A stretch of DNA of 64,000 nt. Source: Clostridium gelidum. GTDB lineage: Bacteria; Bacillota; Clostridia; Clostridiales; Clostridiaceae. The stretch covers positions 4,621,001-4,685,000 of the forward strand of contig NZ_AP024849.1 in NCBI RefSeq assembly GCF_019977655.1. The letters are read 5' to 3'. A program made the position numbers and the translations under genes. The notes beneath the pieces are model-generated. The model was given only the letters and a program-made list of their open reading frames with translations. It did no database searches and was not told the DNA's origin. Below, one piece after another: positions 26,911 to 35,758 of this stretch; position 1 is the stretch's first letter, and each line of letters opens with the position of its first letter.

Positions 26911-27727
26911 ATATATCCCCCTTATATGTTACTCCTCTTGATAATAACGCATTAAATTCATGTTCACTACTTAACTTTTCTTTACACGGACATATTATTG
27001 CATCAATTTGTTCATACAAACAGTTCTTTTTTTTCACTTTTATATTATTAACTCTTATACCTTTAAGCGTTCCTCCATACCCAATTGAACTATAAAGTAT
27101 ATAATATACATTCTTACCTTCAAAGTTTATATCATTTATTAAATTTTCTTCAATTAAAATACACGGAAGATTAGTAATTGGCTCTCTTAATTCATTTCCA
27201 GTATCCAAAAAACTTTTAAAACTATATTGTCTATTTTGGGCTTCAAATTCAATATTAAAACTAAAGTTATTTGTAAATAATTTATCTTTAATATACTCTA
27301 TAAATCTACTGTAAATTAAATATATAATCATTATTCCTAACATAATATATTTAACTGAATATTTTTCTATTCTAAATGTATGTCCTAGTAAATATACGTT
27401 TTGCTTTAATGAAAATAAAAAACAAATTCCACTCAACGTAAATGTCACCATTAAAAATATACCTAATACTTTAATCATATTGAAAACGCTTGTCTTTCCG
27501 TATACTATTCTAATCATTATGCAAGCTATTGCAAGTTCACAGGGCAAGTATGATAGTATCTTTAGCTTAGGAATTAGCAAAACTATAGTATATATTCCTC
27601 CTATGAGGCTAGAATATATTAATGCAACCATCTTACACTTATGTTTTATACACTTCATAGTCAAAGTTAATAAAAAGAAATTTACTATACAATTCTCTAA
27701 AATTACAACATCAGCATAAACTTCCAT
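26885..27727 (-). CDS. spoIIGA: sporulation pro-sigma-E processing aspartic protease SpoIIGA
   Basis: A 280-residue membrane protease: five hydrophobic segments in the first about 145 residues and a C-terminal cytosolic domain with the aspartic-protease-type DTGNELREP motif (about residue 186). It dimerises at the asymmetric septum and, when signalled by SpoIIR, activates pro-SigE in the mother cell. It is the first gene of the spoIIGA-sigE pair. Confidence 0.94.
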   Translation of the reverse strand: MEVYADVVILENCIVNFFLLTLTMKCIKHKCKMVALIYSSLIGGIYTIVLLIPKLKILSYLPCELAIACIMIRIVYGKTSVFNMIKVLGIFLMVTFTLSGICFLFSLKQNVYLLGHTFRIEKYSVKYIMLGIMIIYLIYSRFIEYIKDKLFTNNFSFNIEFEAQNRQYSFKSFLDTGNELREPITNLPCILIEENLINDINFEGKNVYYILYSSIGYGGTLKGIRVNNIKVKKKNCLYEQIDAIICPCKEKLSSEHEFNALLSRGVTYKGDIYGKTNSVF

Positions 27728-27757
27728 GTCTTAACTCCTCCTATCTGTATGAATTTT

Positions 27758-27792
27758 ATTATATACTTATCAATCCTAAAAATTTGTCGCAA
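27758..27792 (-). promoter_or_regulatory. candidate Spo0A-controlled spoIIG promoter
   Basis: A TATAAT -10 (27758-27763) lies 23 nt after TTGCGA (27787-27792), and the opposite strand of that -35 reads TTTGTCG(C), one base from a Spo0A box (27783-27789). An over-long spacer with a 0A box on the -35 is the hallmark of the B. subtilis spoIIG promoter. Confidence 0.5.
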
Positions 27793-27960
27793 TCACATTA
27801 TATAAATTTGTTTTTTTAATTTAACTTTTTACATATACTTGCACCATATTTTTTTGTTTGCTTTTTTATATTTAAAACTAACCTAATATATAAAAATAAA
27901 TTCTTTTATCTTATATAAATTTGCTATAAAAAGTATATTAAAATCTAATTTCCATCCAGT

Positions 27961-28013
27961 AGGGCACAATCAAAAAGGCAACTTTGGACTTGTTATTTAT
28001 TTTCATGTGTCTA
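27961..28013 (-). repeat. family 2 element, short deletion form
   Basis: GGGCACAATCAAAAA at the left and GGACTTGTTATTTATTTTC...GTGTCT at the right match the ends of 62755-62960 in reverse orientation; it shares GGCAACTTTGGACTT with 24414-24475. It lies in the 403-bp spoIIGA-ftsZ gap; the rest of that gap, apart from the ftsZ terminator and spoIIG promoter, is featureless AT-rich DNA. Confidence 0.75.
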
Positions 28014-28042
28014 AAACTCTATAATTTCCTATACATAAATAA

Positions 28043-28090
28043 AAAAAATAGACAATCAATATATTATGTATATTGACTGTCTATTTTTTT
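28043..28090 (-). terminator. terminator after ftsZ
   Basis: A long stem (28043-28063 with 28069-28090, one bulge) of AAAAAATAGACA.../...TGTCTATTTTTT, 40 nt past the ftsZ stop, with T-tracts in both directions. Confidence 0.85.
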
Positions 28091-28129
28091 ATTTATGATT
28101 ATTAAAAATAATTAATTTTTATTTGTATA

Positions 28130-29260
28130 TTAATGTCTCTTTTGTCTTCTTAAAAAAACAGGTATATCTAAATCATCTGCTTCAAAAGTACTAGAACTAG
28201 TTTCTGGTTGTTTTATGTCTATAGCAACTTCTGGTTCTTGATTTACAACTTCTTGTACTTGTGATTTCTTTATTTCTTCTATAGGATTTACTATTATTTT
28301 ATTCTTTTCAATTTCAAATCCAGTTGCTATAACAGTAATTCTTATTTCTTCGCTAAGACTTTCATCTATTACAGCTCCTACTATTATATTTGCATCTGGA
28401 TCAACAGCTTCACGTACAACATCTGCTGCATCATATACTTCTAGTGCTCCCATGTCTGCTCCACCAGTAAAGTTTATAATAACATCTGTAGCTCCCTCTA
28501 TTGATGTTTCTAATAGCGGAGATGATATAGCTTGCTTAACAGCATCTTGAGCTCTAGTATCCCCTTTACCAAATCCAACACCCATATGAGCTAATCCTTT
28601 ATCAAGCATTACTGCTTTTATGTCAGCAAAGTCTGCGTTAATTACACCTGTTATTGTAATTAAGTCTGAAATCGCTTGTACACCTTGTCTTAGAACTTCA
28701 TCAGCTAATTTAAATGAGTCAAGCAGTGTAGTTTTCTTATCTGCCATGCTAAGTAATCTTTCATTTGGAATTATAACTAATGTATCAACTTTTTCTTTTA
28801 AATTTTCAATTCCAATTTCAGCATGTCTCATTCTCCTTTTACCTTCAAAAGGAAATGGCTTTGTAACTACTCCTACAGTTAATATCTCCATAGATTTAGC
28901 TATTTCTGCAACGATTGGAGCAGCTCCAGTTCCTGTTCCGCCACCCATTCCAGCAGTAATAAATACCATATTAGCACCCTTTACTGAAGCTGTAATTTCT
29001 TCTCTACTTTCTTCTGCTGCTTTCTTTCCTATTTCAGGATTTGCACCAGCACCTAAACCTTTAGTTAGTTTTTCTCCAATTTGAATTTTTTGATTTGCAT
29101 TAGAAAGCAATAACGCTTGCTTATCTGTATTTATTGCAATAAATTCAACATTTTTCAATCCCTCAACTATCATTCTATTCACGGCGTTACTTCCACCGCC
29201 ACCGCAACCAACAACTTTTATATTGGTTAATTCTTGCATATCTGCTTCAAAATCCAACAA
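28130..29260 (-). CDS. ftsZ: cell division GTPase FtsZ
   Basis: Tubulin homologue that forms the division ring. The 376-residue chain has the GTP-binding GGGGSNAVNRM (about residue 20), the tubulin signature GGGTGTG (about 106), the T7 catalytic NADFADI (about 206) and the conserved C-terminal peptide DLDIPVFLRRQ that contacts FtsA. Full-length; 14 nt after ftsA. Confidence 0.98.
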   Translation of the reverse strand: MLDFEADMQELTNIKVVGCGGGGSNAVNRMIVEGLKNVEFIAINTDKQALLLSNANQKIQIGEKLTKGLGAGANPEIGKKAAEESREEITASVKGANMVFITAGMGGGTGTGAAPIVAEIAKSMEILTVGVVTKPFPFEGKRRMRHAEIGIENLKEKVDTLVIIPNERLLSMADKKTTLLDSFKLADEVLRQGVQAISDLITITGVINADFADIKAVMLDKGLAHMGVGFGKGDTRAQDAVKQAISSPLLETSIEGATDVIINFTGGADMGALEVYDAADVVREAVDPDANIIVGAVIDESLSEEIRITVIATGFEIEKNKIIVNPIEEIKKSQVQEVVNQEPEVAIDIKQPETSSSTFEADDLDIPVFLRRQKRH

Positions 29261-29274
29261 AATAATTCCTCCCC

Positions 29275-30534
29275 TTAAAAAAGCTTATCAAAAAAACCTT
29301 TAACTTTTCTCAAAATATGATTTTCATCTTCAATATTGTGTAAATTTTCCATTTTACTTTTTTTCTTATTTTCATTACTTTTATTAGTTAGAACTATGAT
29401 CTTATCCTCTAATAAATTCAATCTATCATATACTTCTTTAGCAATTGCCAATGAAGTTATATTTTCAGAGTTCTTTATCCCTAAATCAGTTCTTTTTATG
29501 ACCTTGTTTTTCATTTTAAAGATCTTGTGAACAGTTTCATTTATATCTTCAAAATAACCGACTCCATCCCCATATAGAATTATACTACAAATTCTATCAT
29601 AATGACCAGTATTTTTTAATTTAATATTAATATGATTCAATATCTCTTCTATCCTAGCATTTGTAACTTCATAAAATAATTTCCTAGACACTTTTATAGT
29701 CCCTACTTCAATTTCATCAGGAATAGAAGTATCGTTATACAAAGCCTTGTAATTACTTGAATAAATCTTTTTCATATTATCTGCTTCTAAAAAAGAAAAT
29801 TCTCCACAAATAGCTAAATCATTAGTGATATTATTTCCACCTATTTGCACACAATCTATATTTTTAGGAATGCCATTATTAAACAAAACTACATCAACAA
29901 TTCCAGCTCCAATATCTGCTAACGCAACATGACCTATAGAATTTTTTTCATTTAAAAATATTTGTTTTCCTGCTAATATATTAAGTTTTATAAATTCAAT
30001 ATTGTATTTAGTTTCTTTAAAAAGTTCATAATATTTTTCAATTTCTTTTGTTTTTGCTATTACTAATGTAAGATTTAATTCAAGTTTTTTGCCTTTCCAA
30101 TTAAGTATATCTTTATGTATTACATTTCCATCCAACATATAGAAATTTATAAGTGCATCCACTATAGACTCATCACTACTTATAGTAATGGTTTCATGTG
30201 CCTTTTTTAGTGCTCTTTTTATATCTCCGCTTGTAACCTTTTCTTCTTTTAACATAATTGAAATTGTTGTTTCTGAAATTCTAACTTTGCTTGAAGAAAT
30301 CCCAATTGCTAAGGATTTAATTTCGCTGTTCGCTGTTCCTTCCACTTCCTGTAATAAGTTAATTACAACTTCTTTACATTTCTTAATGTCTGTTAACAAT
30401 CCTTTTTCTATACCTATTGATTTACAGGATTTAACACATAATATTTCAAGATCCTCTTTTCCTTTAGCTGCTACAGTTGCAGATAACTTTTTGCTTCCAA
30501 AATCTACAACCGTAATTATATCTTGTTGCATAAA
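29275..30534 (-). CDS. ftsA: cell division actin-like protein FtsA
   Basis: Actin-like ATPase that tethers FtsZ to the membrane. The 419-residue protein shows phosphate-1 VDFGSKKLSA, the SHS2 region (about 85-165), a phosphate-2-like ALADIGAGIVDV and a C-terminal amphipathic stretch (HILRKVKGFFDKLF) for membrane attachment. The ATG at 30534 (MQQDIITVVDFG) has AAAGG 10 nt upstream; the in-frame GTG at 30576 has none. It is divergent from typical FtsA but in the standard position before ftsZ. Confidence 0.92.
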   Translation of the reverse strand, partial: FMQQDIITVVDFGSKKLSATVAAKGKEDLEILCVKSCKSIGIEKGLLTDIKKCKEVVINLLQEVEGTANSEIKSLAIGISSSKVRISETTISIMLKEEKVTSGDIKRALKKAHETITISSDESIVDALINFYMLDGNVIHKDILNWKGKKLELNLTLVIAKTKEIEKYYELFKETKYNIEFIKLNILAGKQIFLNEKNSIGHVALADIGAGIVDVVLFNNGIPKNIDCVQIGGNNITNDLAICGEFSFLEADNMKKIYSSNYKALYNDTSIPDEIEVGTIKVSRKLFYEVTNARIEEILNHINIKLKNTGHYDRICSIILYGDGVGYFEDINETVHKIFKMKNKVIKRTDLGIKNSENITSLAIAKEVYDRLNLLEDKIIVLTNKSNENKKKSKMENLHNIEDENHILRKVKGFFDKLF

Positions 30535-30630
30535 ATCAAGCCTTTCATTTCCTTCGAGGAAAAAATCTACTTGCACTATAATTCAACATATATTTCGAAA
30601 TTCCTCTTTTTTTTTTACAATTCATTAAAT

Positions 30631-30951
30631 TTATTTATTATTTTTTATCCACATCTCATATTGTTCCCTTAATATAATATTATTATTTACTAATCTTTTC
30701 AAATCCATATCAATAGTTTGCATTCCAAATTTTTATCCCATTTGAATAAAACTATTAATTTGCTCATAATTCCATTCTCTAATAATATTTTTTATACTTG
30801 GTGTACATACCATTATTCACATTGCTGATGTTCTACCTTTTCCCGAGGCCATTGGTAATAGCACCTGTGAAACAACACTCTAAGTAACGAAGATAATTGA
30901 ATTTTAACTTCATTTTGATGTCCAGATTCAAATGAGCTAATTATCTTTTTG
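30631..30951 (-). pseudogene. decayed pilT fragment (type IV pilus retraction ATPase)
   Basis: Translating the minus strand gives PilT-like pieces: VKIQLSSLLRV, then after a one-base frameshift near 30877, VSQVLLPMASGKGRTSAM, then MVCTPSIKNIIREW, then KFGMQTIDMDLKRL. Two in-frame stops interrupt it (30817-30819, 30733-30735). These motifs match the C-terminal third of PilT (the LLP-ASGKGR, TPSIRNLIREG and GMQTMD blocks). The N-terminal two thirds, with Walker A and B, are absent. It fills most of the 540-bp gap between ftsA and sigK. Confidence 0.8.
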
Positions 30952-30995
30952 GTTATTAACAATTTTATTTTCCTTTAATTCCATATATAGCAAAT

Positions 30996-31030
30996 AATAA
31001 GGGTGCTATATTAAAAATAGCACCCTTATT
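30996..31030 (-). terminator. terminator after sigK
   Basis: A perfect 14-bp stem (30996-31009 with 31017-31030) with a 7-nt loop. It lies 48 nt past the sigK stop, so it would also insulate the pilT remnant. Confidence 0.85.
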
Positions 31031-31077
31031 CTAAGTATGTCAATATTTCTTTATATACATAAAATACATTTATCTTT

Positions 31078-31776
31078 TTAATTTTTTGTAAATAACTCTT
31101 TTTTTAATTTTTTTAAAGCTTTCTTTTCTATTCTCGATACATAAGAACGGGAAATCCCTAAATTTACCGCTATTTCTCTTTGTGTTTTGCACTTTCCATC
31201 TATTAATCCATATCGCATTATTAAAATAGAACTTTCTCTTTTAGTTAATGACTCAACTAATTTTTTATATAAAGCTCTAATTTGTAAATTACTTTCAACT
31301 TTTTCTAAAACGCAATCTTTTTCACTACTTAATATGTCCATAAGGCAAAATTCATTTCCCTCTTTATCCACTCCAATTGGATCTTGCAGATAAATTTCAT
31401 TTTTTTGTTTTTTATTATTTCTAAACAGCATTAAAATTTCATTTTCAATACACCTTGAAGCATAAGTAGCAAGTCTAGTTCCCTTACTAGAATCAAAGGA
31501 ATCAATAGCTTTTATTAATCCAACAGTACCTATGGAAATTAATTCATCTACATCTTTATTAGGAAATGAATACTTTTTAACTATATGAGCTACTAATCTT
31601 AAGTTTCTTTCAATCAAAATGCTTTTTGCAGTTTTATCTCCCTCTTTAAACTTCTTTAAATACATTCGTTCTTCTGTTTCATCTAAGGGCATTGGAAAAG
31701 TATTACTATTTGTTACATATCCCGTTAAAAATAATGAATTACATATTAAGTCTATAAAGCTATTTAATATAAACAC
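31078..31776 (-). CDS. sigK: sporulation sigma factor SigK (late mother cell)
   Basis: A 232-residue sigma factor with an N-terminal hydrophobic pro-sequence (about 20 residues, FIDLICNSLFLTGYVTN) followed by the family core (NLRLVAHIVKKYSFPNKDVDELISIGTVGLIKAIDSF) and region 4 (TQREIAVNLGISRSYVSRIEKK). The reading frame is uninterrupted, so there is no skin-type excision element as in B. subtilis and C. difficile. In clostridia SigK acts both early and late in sporulation. Confidence 0.95.
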   Translation of the reverse strand: MFILNSFIDLICNSLFLTGYVTNSNTFPMPLDETEERMYLKKFKEGDKTAKSILIERNLRLVAHIVKKYSFPNKDVDELISIGTVGLIKAIDSFDSSKGTRLATYASRCIENEILMLFRNNKKQKNEIYLQDPIGVDKEGNEFCLMDILSSEKDCVLEKVESNLQIRALYKKLVESLTKRESSILIMRYGLIDGKCKTQREIAVNLGISRSYVSRIEKKALKKLKKELFTKN

Positions 31777-31902
31777 CTTTTTCCTCCATAGCAGTGCTTA
31801 ATATTATAATATGTTTGAAATTTAGAAAAGTTGCGTGTACTCTTTTATTTTTTATATTAGTTCTATTATAATATTTTACATTTATATTATAATATTATTT
31901 TT

Positions 31903-33522
31903 TTATTCTCTCATATTTAAAGTTTTAACTATGTCTTTAAATATTGGTGCAGCCGTATCTCCTCCTCCTAGTTCTCCATACTCCTTATCTTTACGCGACT
32001 CTATCTCAGGTGTAAATACTACCATTGTATAATTTTTTTCTCCTATATTGAAATATCCTGCAAACCAGCCATGTGTCTTTCCTTCATTACCTGTTGCAGA
32101 ACCTGTTTTACCTCCTATATCTAAATCTCCTATATATGCCTTAATTCCTGTTCCTTTTATAACAACTTGTCTCATAGAATTCTTAATCAATTTAGACGTT
32201 GTTTCACTATACACCTTTTTTTTATCAGTTTTGAATTCTTTTATGACATTATCATCTTTATCTAAAATACTTTCAACTATATATGGCTTTTCATATACTC
32301 CATTATTGACTATAGTATTTATTGCACCTAACATCTGTACTGGGGTTACATTCATACATTGTCCTATAGATATATTATTTATTCCTGCTTCCTTAAGTGG
32401 CTTTACACCTTTTGCCTCATTCCTATTTCCACTTTCTAAATTTAATACTCTATCATATAATCCTTGTGCTTCTGAGTATTCCATTAATTTTTCGTATCCC
32501 ACCTTAGAACCTACTTCTGCAAATATATCATTACATGATTTTTCAAACGCTTGTTCAACTGATAATTTACCATGAACCTCTTTGCATATTTTACCATTGC
32601 ATGTGAAAGTGTCATTTATATTTATTAATCCCATATCTAAAGCTGCGCCAAGTGTTATTATTTTATAAATTGAGCCTGGTTCATATCCTATTTGTTGAAT
32701 TCCTAAATTTATATTAGCTGCGCTTTCATCTTTTTGTACCATAGCTCTTATTTTCCCACTACTGGTTTCCACTATACTTATGCCTATATTACTTAAATAT
32801 GAGTATTCTTCTTTATCTAAAACTTTTCTGACCTTATCTTCAATATCTTTATCTATTGTTAACTTTATATTTTTATTATTATCACTTATACTCACACATT
32901 GTTTTGCATAAACTGCCCTATTGTCTAAGTAAAATTCACTTTTTGGCTTTTCATTGTCTTTTAAATAATTATAAACTTCACCTTCAAGAGATCCAGTTTC
33001 ATGCTCTTCATCTAATATTTTTGAAAACATATTATTTATACTCCATGCTTTTTTAGTATCTATTTCATCTTTAATATAAGTATATATTCCTTTTATATTT
33101 TTAAGATTATTTATTTTATTATAGGTATCTTCTGAAATATTAAAATATACTTTTCCACTTTGCTTCATTATATTTGCATAATTAAACTCAGGATTTTCAG
33201 ACTTCATTATAAAATTTAAAGCCATTAAGTCTTCTAGTGTTTCTTCATAATTATTTAAACTGAATGGTTTAGTATCTATTACAAGTACATACTTTTTATC
33301 ATACGTCATTAAATCTTTTCCATTAGTATCTAAAATCATATAATTTATATTGCTAATATTTTCTTCTTGATGATTCTGATAAGAACTCTGAACCTTTTCT
33401 GATGGATATACCTGTAACACATATAACTTCGCCGTCAAAATCATAATTAATATTAAAAACATAGCTGTAATTTGTGCTAATCTCTTATTTCTATTAAATT
33501 TTCCAGTAAAAATATAAAACAC
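31903..33522 (-). CDS. class B penicillin-binding protein (PBP2/FtsI-like transpeptidase)
   Basis: A 539-residue D,D-transpeptidase that cross-links peptidoglycan outside the membrane. One N-terminal segment (about residues 16-36), a short dimerisation region, then the penicillin-binding domain with SxxK (SIYK, about residue 282), SxN (SCN) and KTG (GGKTGSATG). No PASTA domains, so it is not a typical SpoVD/PBP2x. Position beside sigK, ftsA and ftsZ fits a division or sporulation role, but which one is not clear. Confidence 0.92.
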   Translation of the reverse strand: MFYIFTGKFNRNKRLAQITAMFLILIMILTAKLYVLQVYPSEKVQSSYQNHQEENISNINYMILDTNGKDLMTYDKKYVLVIDTKPFSLNNYEETLEDLMALNFIMKSENPEFNYANIMKQSGKVYFNISEDTYNKINNLKNIKGIYTYIKDEIDTKKAWSINNMFSKILDEEHETGSLEGEVYNYLKDNEKPKSEFYLDNRAVYAKQCVSISDNNKNIKLTIDKDIEDKVRKVLDKEEYSYLSNIGISIVETSSGKIRAMVQKDESAANINLGIQQIGYEPGSIYKIITLGAALDMGLININDTFTCNGKICKEVHGKLSVEQAFEKSCNDIFAEVGSKVGYEKLMEYSEAQGLYDRVLNLESGNRNEAKGVKPLKEAGINNISIGQCMNVTPVQMLGAINTIVNNGVYEKPYIVESILDKDDNVIKEFKTDKKKVYSETTSKLIKNSMRQVVIKGTGIKAYIGDLDIGGKTGSATGNEGKTHGWFAGYFNIGEKNYTMVVFTPEIESRKDKEYGELGGGDTAAPIFKDIVKTLNMRE

Positions 33523-33585
33523 CTCCCTTTATAGCTTAAATTCTAGCCTTAAGGAAAGTGTTTTATTCAAAAATCTATATTTATT

Positions 33586-34806
33586 TTATTCTTTATTTTT
33601 AATCAATAAATCTTTTGGCATTAAAGGAATCTCAACTTTTACTTTATACGTCATTTGAGCTCTAGCTGCTTTCTCAATTGAAGTTCCATTTTCTTCTGTC
33701 ATATCATGAAGTACAATTTCAAAATTATCGCCTTCTGCTCTTAAAACTTCTACTGTATCACCATTTAAAACTTTATTTTTATGCTCAATAGTAGCTGTTT
33801 TTGTTTCTTCATCGTATGCTCTTACAATTCCAACTATATCAGCATTTCTTATATATCCAGAATCTTCATATACTTGTTCATTGTTTTGTCCATAATAAAA
33901 ACCTGTATGATATTGTCTATGACTTACATTATTCAAATTTTCAATCCATTTTGGATCAAACTTATAATTTTCAGGATCTTTCATATATGCGTCTACAGCT
34001 TGCTTATATGATTTAACCACAGCTGCTACATAATATAAGCTTTTCATTCTGCCTTCTATCTTAAGTGAGTATACTCCTGCATTAATAACATCATCAATAT
34101 GTTCAATCATACATAAATCTTTAGAATTCATTATATATGTTCCATTTTCATCTTCAACTATAGGATAATATTCTCCAGGTCTTTTTTCTTCGACCAAACT
34201 ATAGTTATATCTGCATGGTTGAGCACAAGCGCCTCTGTTGGCATCTCTTCCTACCATATAATTAGAAAGTAAACATCTTCCTGAATAACTTATACACATT
34301 GAACCATGAACAAAAGCTTCTATTTCACATTGTTCTGGTAAATTATCTCTCATCTGTTTTATTTCAATTAAAGTAAGTTCTCTAGCCATTACTATTCTCT
34401 TAACCCCTTGATCATACCAAAACTTCGCTGATCTCCAATTAACATTATTAGCTTGAGTACTTAAATGAATTTCTAATTCTGGAACAACTTCTCTAGCAGC
34501 AGATATTATTGCTGCATCTGATGCTATTATTGCATCAACACCTATTGTATATAAATCTCTTAAATAATCTTCAACCCCCATTAAATCTTCATTATGAGGA
34601 AAAACATTCATCGTCACATATACTTTTCTGTTTCTTTCGTGGGCATATTCTACACCCTCTTTTAATTGTTCATTTGTAAAATTATCAGCAAATGCTCTTA
34701 AATTAAGTTTGCTTCCTCCAAGGTATACTGCATCAGCTCCAAAATCTATTGCTATTTTAAGTTTATCTATATTTCCTGCTGGTGCTAAAATTTCTGGTCT
34801 TATCAT
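33586..34806 (-). CDS. peptidase U32 family protein (YrrO/RlhA-like)
   Basis: A 406-residue U32 family protein. The U32 signature FVHGSMCISYSGRCLLSNYM (about residue 165) and the four-cysteine pattern including GACAQPCRY are intact, which in RlhA-like members binds a 4Fe-4S cluster used in tRNA or rRNA hydroxylation. The peptidase activity of the family is disputed. Start at ATG 34806 is chosen because GAGGAGGT precedes it by 7 nt. It overlaps no neighbour and follows the O-methyltransferase closely; the two are paired in many Firmicutes (YrrM/YrrN/YrrO). Confidence 0.9.
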   Translation of the reverse strand: MIRPEILAPAGNIDKLKIAIDFGADAVYLGGSKLNLRAFADNFTNEQLKEGVEYAHERNRKVYVTMNVFPHNEDLMGVEDYLRDLYTIGVDAIIASDAAIISAAREVVPELEIHLSTQANNVNWRSAKFWYDQGVKRIVMARELTLIEIKQMRDNLPEQCEIEAFVHGSMCISYSGRCLLSNYMVGRDANRGACAQPCRYNYSLVEEKRPGEYYPIVEDENGTYIMNSKDLCMIEHIDDVINAGVYSLKIEGRMKSLYYVAAVVKSYKQAVDAYMKDPENYKFDPKWIENLNNVSHRQYHTGFYYGQNNEQVYEDSGYIRNADIVGIVRAYDEETKTATIEHKNKVLNGDTVEVLRAEGDNFEIVLHDMTEENGTSIEKAARAQMTYKVKVEIPLMPKDLLIKNKE

Positions 34807-34813
34807 TTTAAAT

Positions 34814-35458
34814 TTACCTCCTCTTAGTAACTGCAATTCCATCTCCCATAGGTATGACAGATGTTATTAAGTCTTTATCGTGAGTAACTAATTCCAAATA
34901 AGTCCTCATTCTTTTTACTATAGTTATTTTTCTTCTTTTAACTAATTCTTGAGATGCAACCATTCCTCTAAATAGAACATTATCTGCTACTATTATACCA
35001 TCTTTGTTAAGTAATCTTAAGCAATGAGGTAAAAAATGATTATAATGACCTTTGCCTGCATCCATAAAAATTAAATCAAAAGGTTCATTTAGCTTTTCTA
35101 AAATTTCTAAACAATCTCCTTCTTCAATCTTTATTTTATTGCTTAAATTAAACTTTTCTAAATTTAAAGTTGCGAGTTCTATCATTTTTTCATCACGTTC
35201 AATTGTTACAATATCTGGTTCTGTCCCTGAAGCTTCATACATTAGTATTGCTGAAAAACCTACTGCTGTTCCAAGTTCTAATATTCTTTTAGGTTTTTTC
35301 ATACTAGTCATAAATTCAAGAAACACTCCTGTTTCCTTTTGAACGATAGGTACCCTATTTTCTCTTGCAAAATCTTCTATTTCTTTTAAAGTACCGTCTC
35401 TGTCAGTAATTAACCCTCTAATATACTCTTCCATATAGTCATATGTAATCTCACTCAT
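34814..35458 (-). CDS. SAM-dependent O-methyltransferase (TrmR-like)
   Basis: A 214-residue class I methyltransferase of the YrrM/TrmR family, which methylates 5-hydroxyuridine at wobble position 34 of tRNAs. SAM motif I is ILELGTAVGFSA (about residue 60), motif II VTIERDE, and the metal-site Asp lies in LIFMDAGKGHY. I start at ATG 35458 (MSEITYDYMEEY), 6 nt after GGAGG. With the neighbouring U32 gene, which supplies hydroxylation, it forms a coherent tRNA-modification pair. Confidence 0.9.
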   Translation of the reverse strand: MSEITYDYMEEYIRGLITDRDGTLKEIEDFARENRVPIVQKETGVFLEFMTSMKKPKRILELGTAVGFSAILMYEASGTEPDIVTIERDEKMIELATLNLEKFNLSNKIKIEEGDCLEILEKLNEPFDLIFMDAGKGHYNHFLPHCLRLLNKDGIIVADNVLFRGMVASQELVKRRKITIVKRMRTYLELVTHDKDLITSVIPMGDGIAVTKRR

Positions 35459-35529
35459 AAATTTCCTCCATACTTCTAATATTATAAATACCCACATTCC
35501 AAGTTACGCTTATACCTTCTGTATATATA

Positions 35530-35750
35530 CAAACTAGAAATAAGAGGGCTTGCTTTTGTGAAGTGTTACATCAGAAGATTTTGATTGTTGTGCTTCTTAG
35601 ATTATAAGTTGTTCCAAAATGCTTGTTCAAAGCTTGCCTTTGAAGCAAGCGTTTTGGGTGCAACTTATGATCTTAGAAGCACCCATCAAAATCTTCAGTA
35701 ACCGTAACAAATGCATGCCCTCTTATTTCGGCGGATTATACGCATAAGTA
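35530..35750 (+). repeat. family 1 hairpin element, full copy
   Basis: It occupies almost all of the gap between trmR-like and mltG. Ends: CAAACTAGAAATAAG and ATTTCGGCGG...CGCATAAGTA. Stems: GAAATAAGAGGGC with its complement; GAAGATTTTGAT/ATCAAAATCTTC; GCTTCT/AGAAGC; then GTTG-TTCC/GGG-TGCAAC and the apical arm AAAATGCTTG, TTCAAAG, loop CTTGC, CTTTGAA, unpaired G, CAAGCGTTTT. Fold identical in layout to 20844-21063. Confidence 0.85.
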
Positions 35751-35758
35751 CGAATGTA

